DNA from: an uncultured Alphaproteobacteria bacterium | Lineage (GTDB): Bacteria; Pseudomonadota; Alphaproteobacteria; HIMB59 | Assembly: GCA_902595525.1 (NCBI GenBank) | Contig: CACJQJ010000001.1 | Coordinates: forward strand, 1 to 64,000 | Length of the DNA stretch: 64,000 nucleotides | Direction of reading: 5' to 3' | In this document: piece by piece, positions 63,181 through 64,000 of the stretch | How positions within the stretch are numbered: the first letter of the stretch is position 1 | How the letters are laid out: every line of letters starts with the position of its first letter | Notes under the pieces: generated by a model | What the model saw: the letters and a program-made list of their open reading frames with translations, nothing else | Database searches by the model: none | What the model was told of the DNA's origin: nothing | Position numbers and translations under genes: made by a program

Positions 63181-64000
63181 ATGTATTTAGGAATAGACTT
63201 AGGGACCTCTTCAATGAAATGTCTTATTATTGGGGATGACCAAGAGATAATACATAGTGTTTCGAGTAAAAATATATCATTATCAAATCCAAAAAGTGGT
63301 TGGTCTGAACAAGATCCCTCTTCATGGATTAAAGCATTGGAACAATGCCTCGAACAATTAAAAGAAAAAGTAAAATTAAACGAGATTAAATCAATTTCAT
63401 TTTCAGGTCACATGCATGGCGCAACATGTATTGACAAAGATCATGAAGTAATAAGACCTTGTATTTTGTGGAATGACACAAGAAGTCATCAGGAGTGCAA
63501 TGATATTATGAATGATAAATCAGTCATGGATATTGCTGGAAATATTGCTATGCCAGGATTTACTGCACCAAAAGTATTATGGCTAAAAAACAATGAATTT
63601 GAAAATTTTGAATTAATTCATAAAGTTTTACTGCCCAAAGATTATTTAAGGTTTTATTTAACTGGTGAGTTTTTTAGCGATCTGTCTGATGCTTCTGGAA
63701 CTTATTGGCTAGATATCGAAAAGAGAAATTGGTCAAATAAATTACTTGAAGCAAGTTTTATGAATATCTCACAAATGCCAAATATTTGTGAAGGGACTGA
63801 TCAAACCGGGGTTATAAAGAAAGATATCGCAGAAAAATATGACCTGAATATTAATTGTAAAGTTTTTGGTGGAGCAGGAGATAACGCTGCTGCTGCCGTT
63901 GGTCTAGGTTTATATGAAGAGGGTGATGCATCTATTTCTCTTGGCACATCAGGTGTTATTTTTGGTTCTACAAAAAGATTTTTAAAAAATTATGATGATG
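63181..64000 (+). CDS. xylB: Xylulokinase, N-terminal part (cut by window edge)
   Basis: The frame starts at the ATG at 63181 and remains open to the end of the window, giving 273 residues of a FGGY kinase. MYLGIDLGTSSMKCLI is the ATP-loop opening, FSGHMHGATCID the xylulokinase sugar-site block (MHG), CILWNDTRSHQE follows, LPKDYLRF is a family strand, and GGAGDNAAAAVGLGL carries the catalytic Asp. The MHG motif favours xylulokinase over glycerol or other FGGY kinases. It fits the D-lyxose isomerase 2.7 kb upstream: D-xylulose to D-xylulose 5-phosphate. The start is 71 bases from the divergent aldolase gene. Confidence 0.9.
   Translation, partial: MYLGIDLGTSSMKCLIIGDDQEIIHSVSSKNISLSNPKSGWSEQDPSSWIKALEQCLEQLKEKVKLNEIKSISFSGHMHGATCIDKDHEVIRPCILWNDTRSHQECNDIMNDKSVMDIAGNIAMPGFTAPKVLWLKNNEFENFELIHKVLLPKDYLRFYLTGEFFSDLSDASGTYWLDIEKRNWSNKLLEASFMNISQMPNICEGTDQTGVIKKDIAEKYDLNINCKVFGGAGDNAAAAVGLGLYEEGDASISLGTSGVIFGSTKRFLKNYDD

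Overview
The window is a gene-dense, AT-rich stretch of bacterial chromosome, low-to-mid 30s percent G+C by eye. There are no gaps over 150 bases, many 1-14 base gene overlaps, and several gene pairs whose stop codons or starts touch. The core gene order rnd-kdsD-lptC-lptA-lptB-aroA-rpsA-ihfB-pyrF-trpF-trpB-trpA-accD-folC is typical of Alphaproteobacteria. The streamlining, a photolyase-like module, sarcosine/dimethylglycine oxidation and a DmdA-like demethylase point to a sunlit marine oligotroph (SAR11-like or HIMB59/AEGEAN-169-like). That lineage placement is inference; no rRNA is present to settle it.

Layout. 1-2615: end of a beta-oxidation enzyme plus an acyl-CoA synthetase. 2612-3944: a photolyase split into two genes in reversed domain order, with a small zinc-ribbon protein. 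3969-6865: 5-oxoprolinase (pxpC, pxpB, divergent pxpA) next to a gamma-glutamylcyclotransferase, a plausible glutathione/5-oxoproline salvage unit. 6862-10684: small accessory genes (histidine phosphatase, HupE-like permease, DUF4198 protein, small membrane protein, GST, DCC thioredoxin-like protein). 10831-22692: a 14-gene minus-strand core block for LPS export, aromatic amino acid, pyrimidine, fatty acid and folate synthesis, lacking cmk. 22728-24413: an NDUFA9-like protein and UppP. 24508-30431: gltD-gltB. 30428-33146: a hydrolase and two glycosyltransferases. 33258-39819: translation block infC-rpmI-rplT-pheS-pheT-lepA-tRNA-Ser. 39825-42964: two more sugar-transfer genes, rmuC and an unknown gene.

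43016-53837 is an osmolyte and one-carbon module on the minus strand: a 2OG oxygenase-like protein, heterotetrameric sarcosine oxidase (soxB, soxD, soxA, soxG), dimethylglycine dehydrogenase, a MetF-like methylene-THF reductase and a DmdA-like GcvT-fold demethylase, ending at a clear intrinsic terminator. Together these could strip methyl groups from N- or S-methylated osmolytes onto tetrahydrofolate and bring 5-methyl-THF back to methylene-THF.

53838-64000 is a sugar-catabolic island: 6-phosphofructokinase, ROK kinase, Gfo/Idh/MocA oxidoreductase, aldo/keto reductase, ribokinase, FucU/RbsD mutarotase, 2-hydroxyacid dehydrogenase, D-lyxose isomerase, PfkB kinase, a DhnA/LacD-like aldolase and the start of a xylulokinase. 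No mobile element, CRISPR array, rRNA or prophage was seen.
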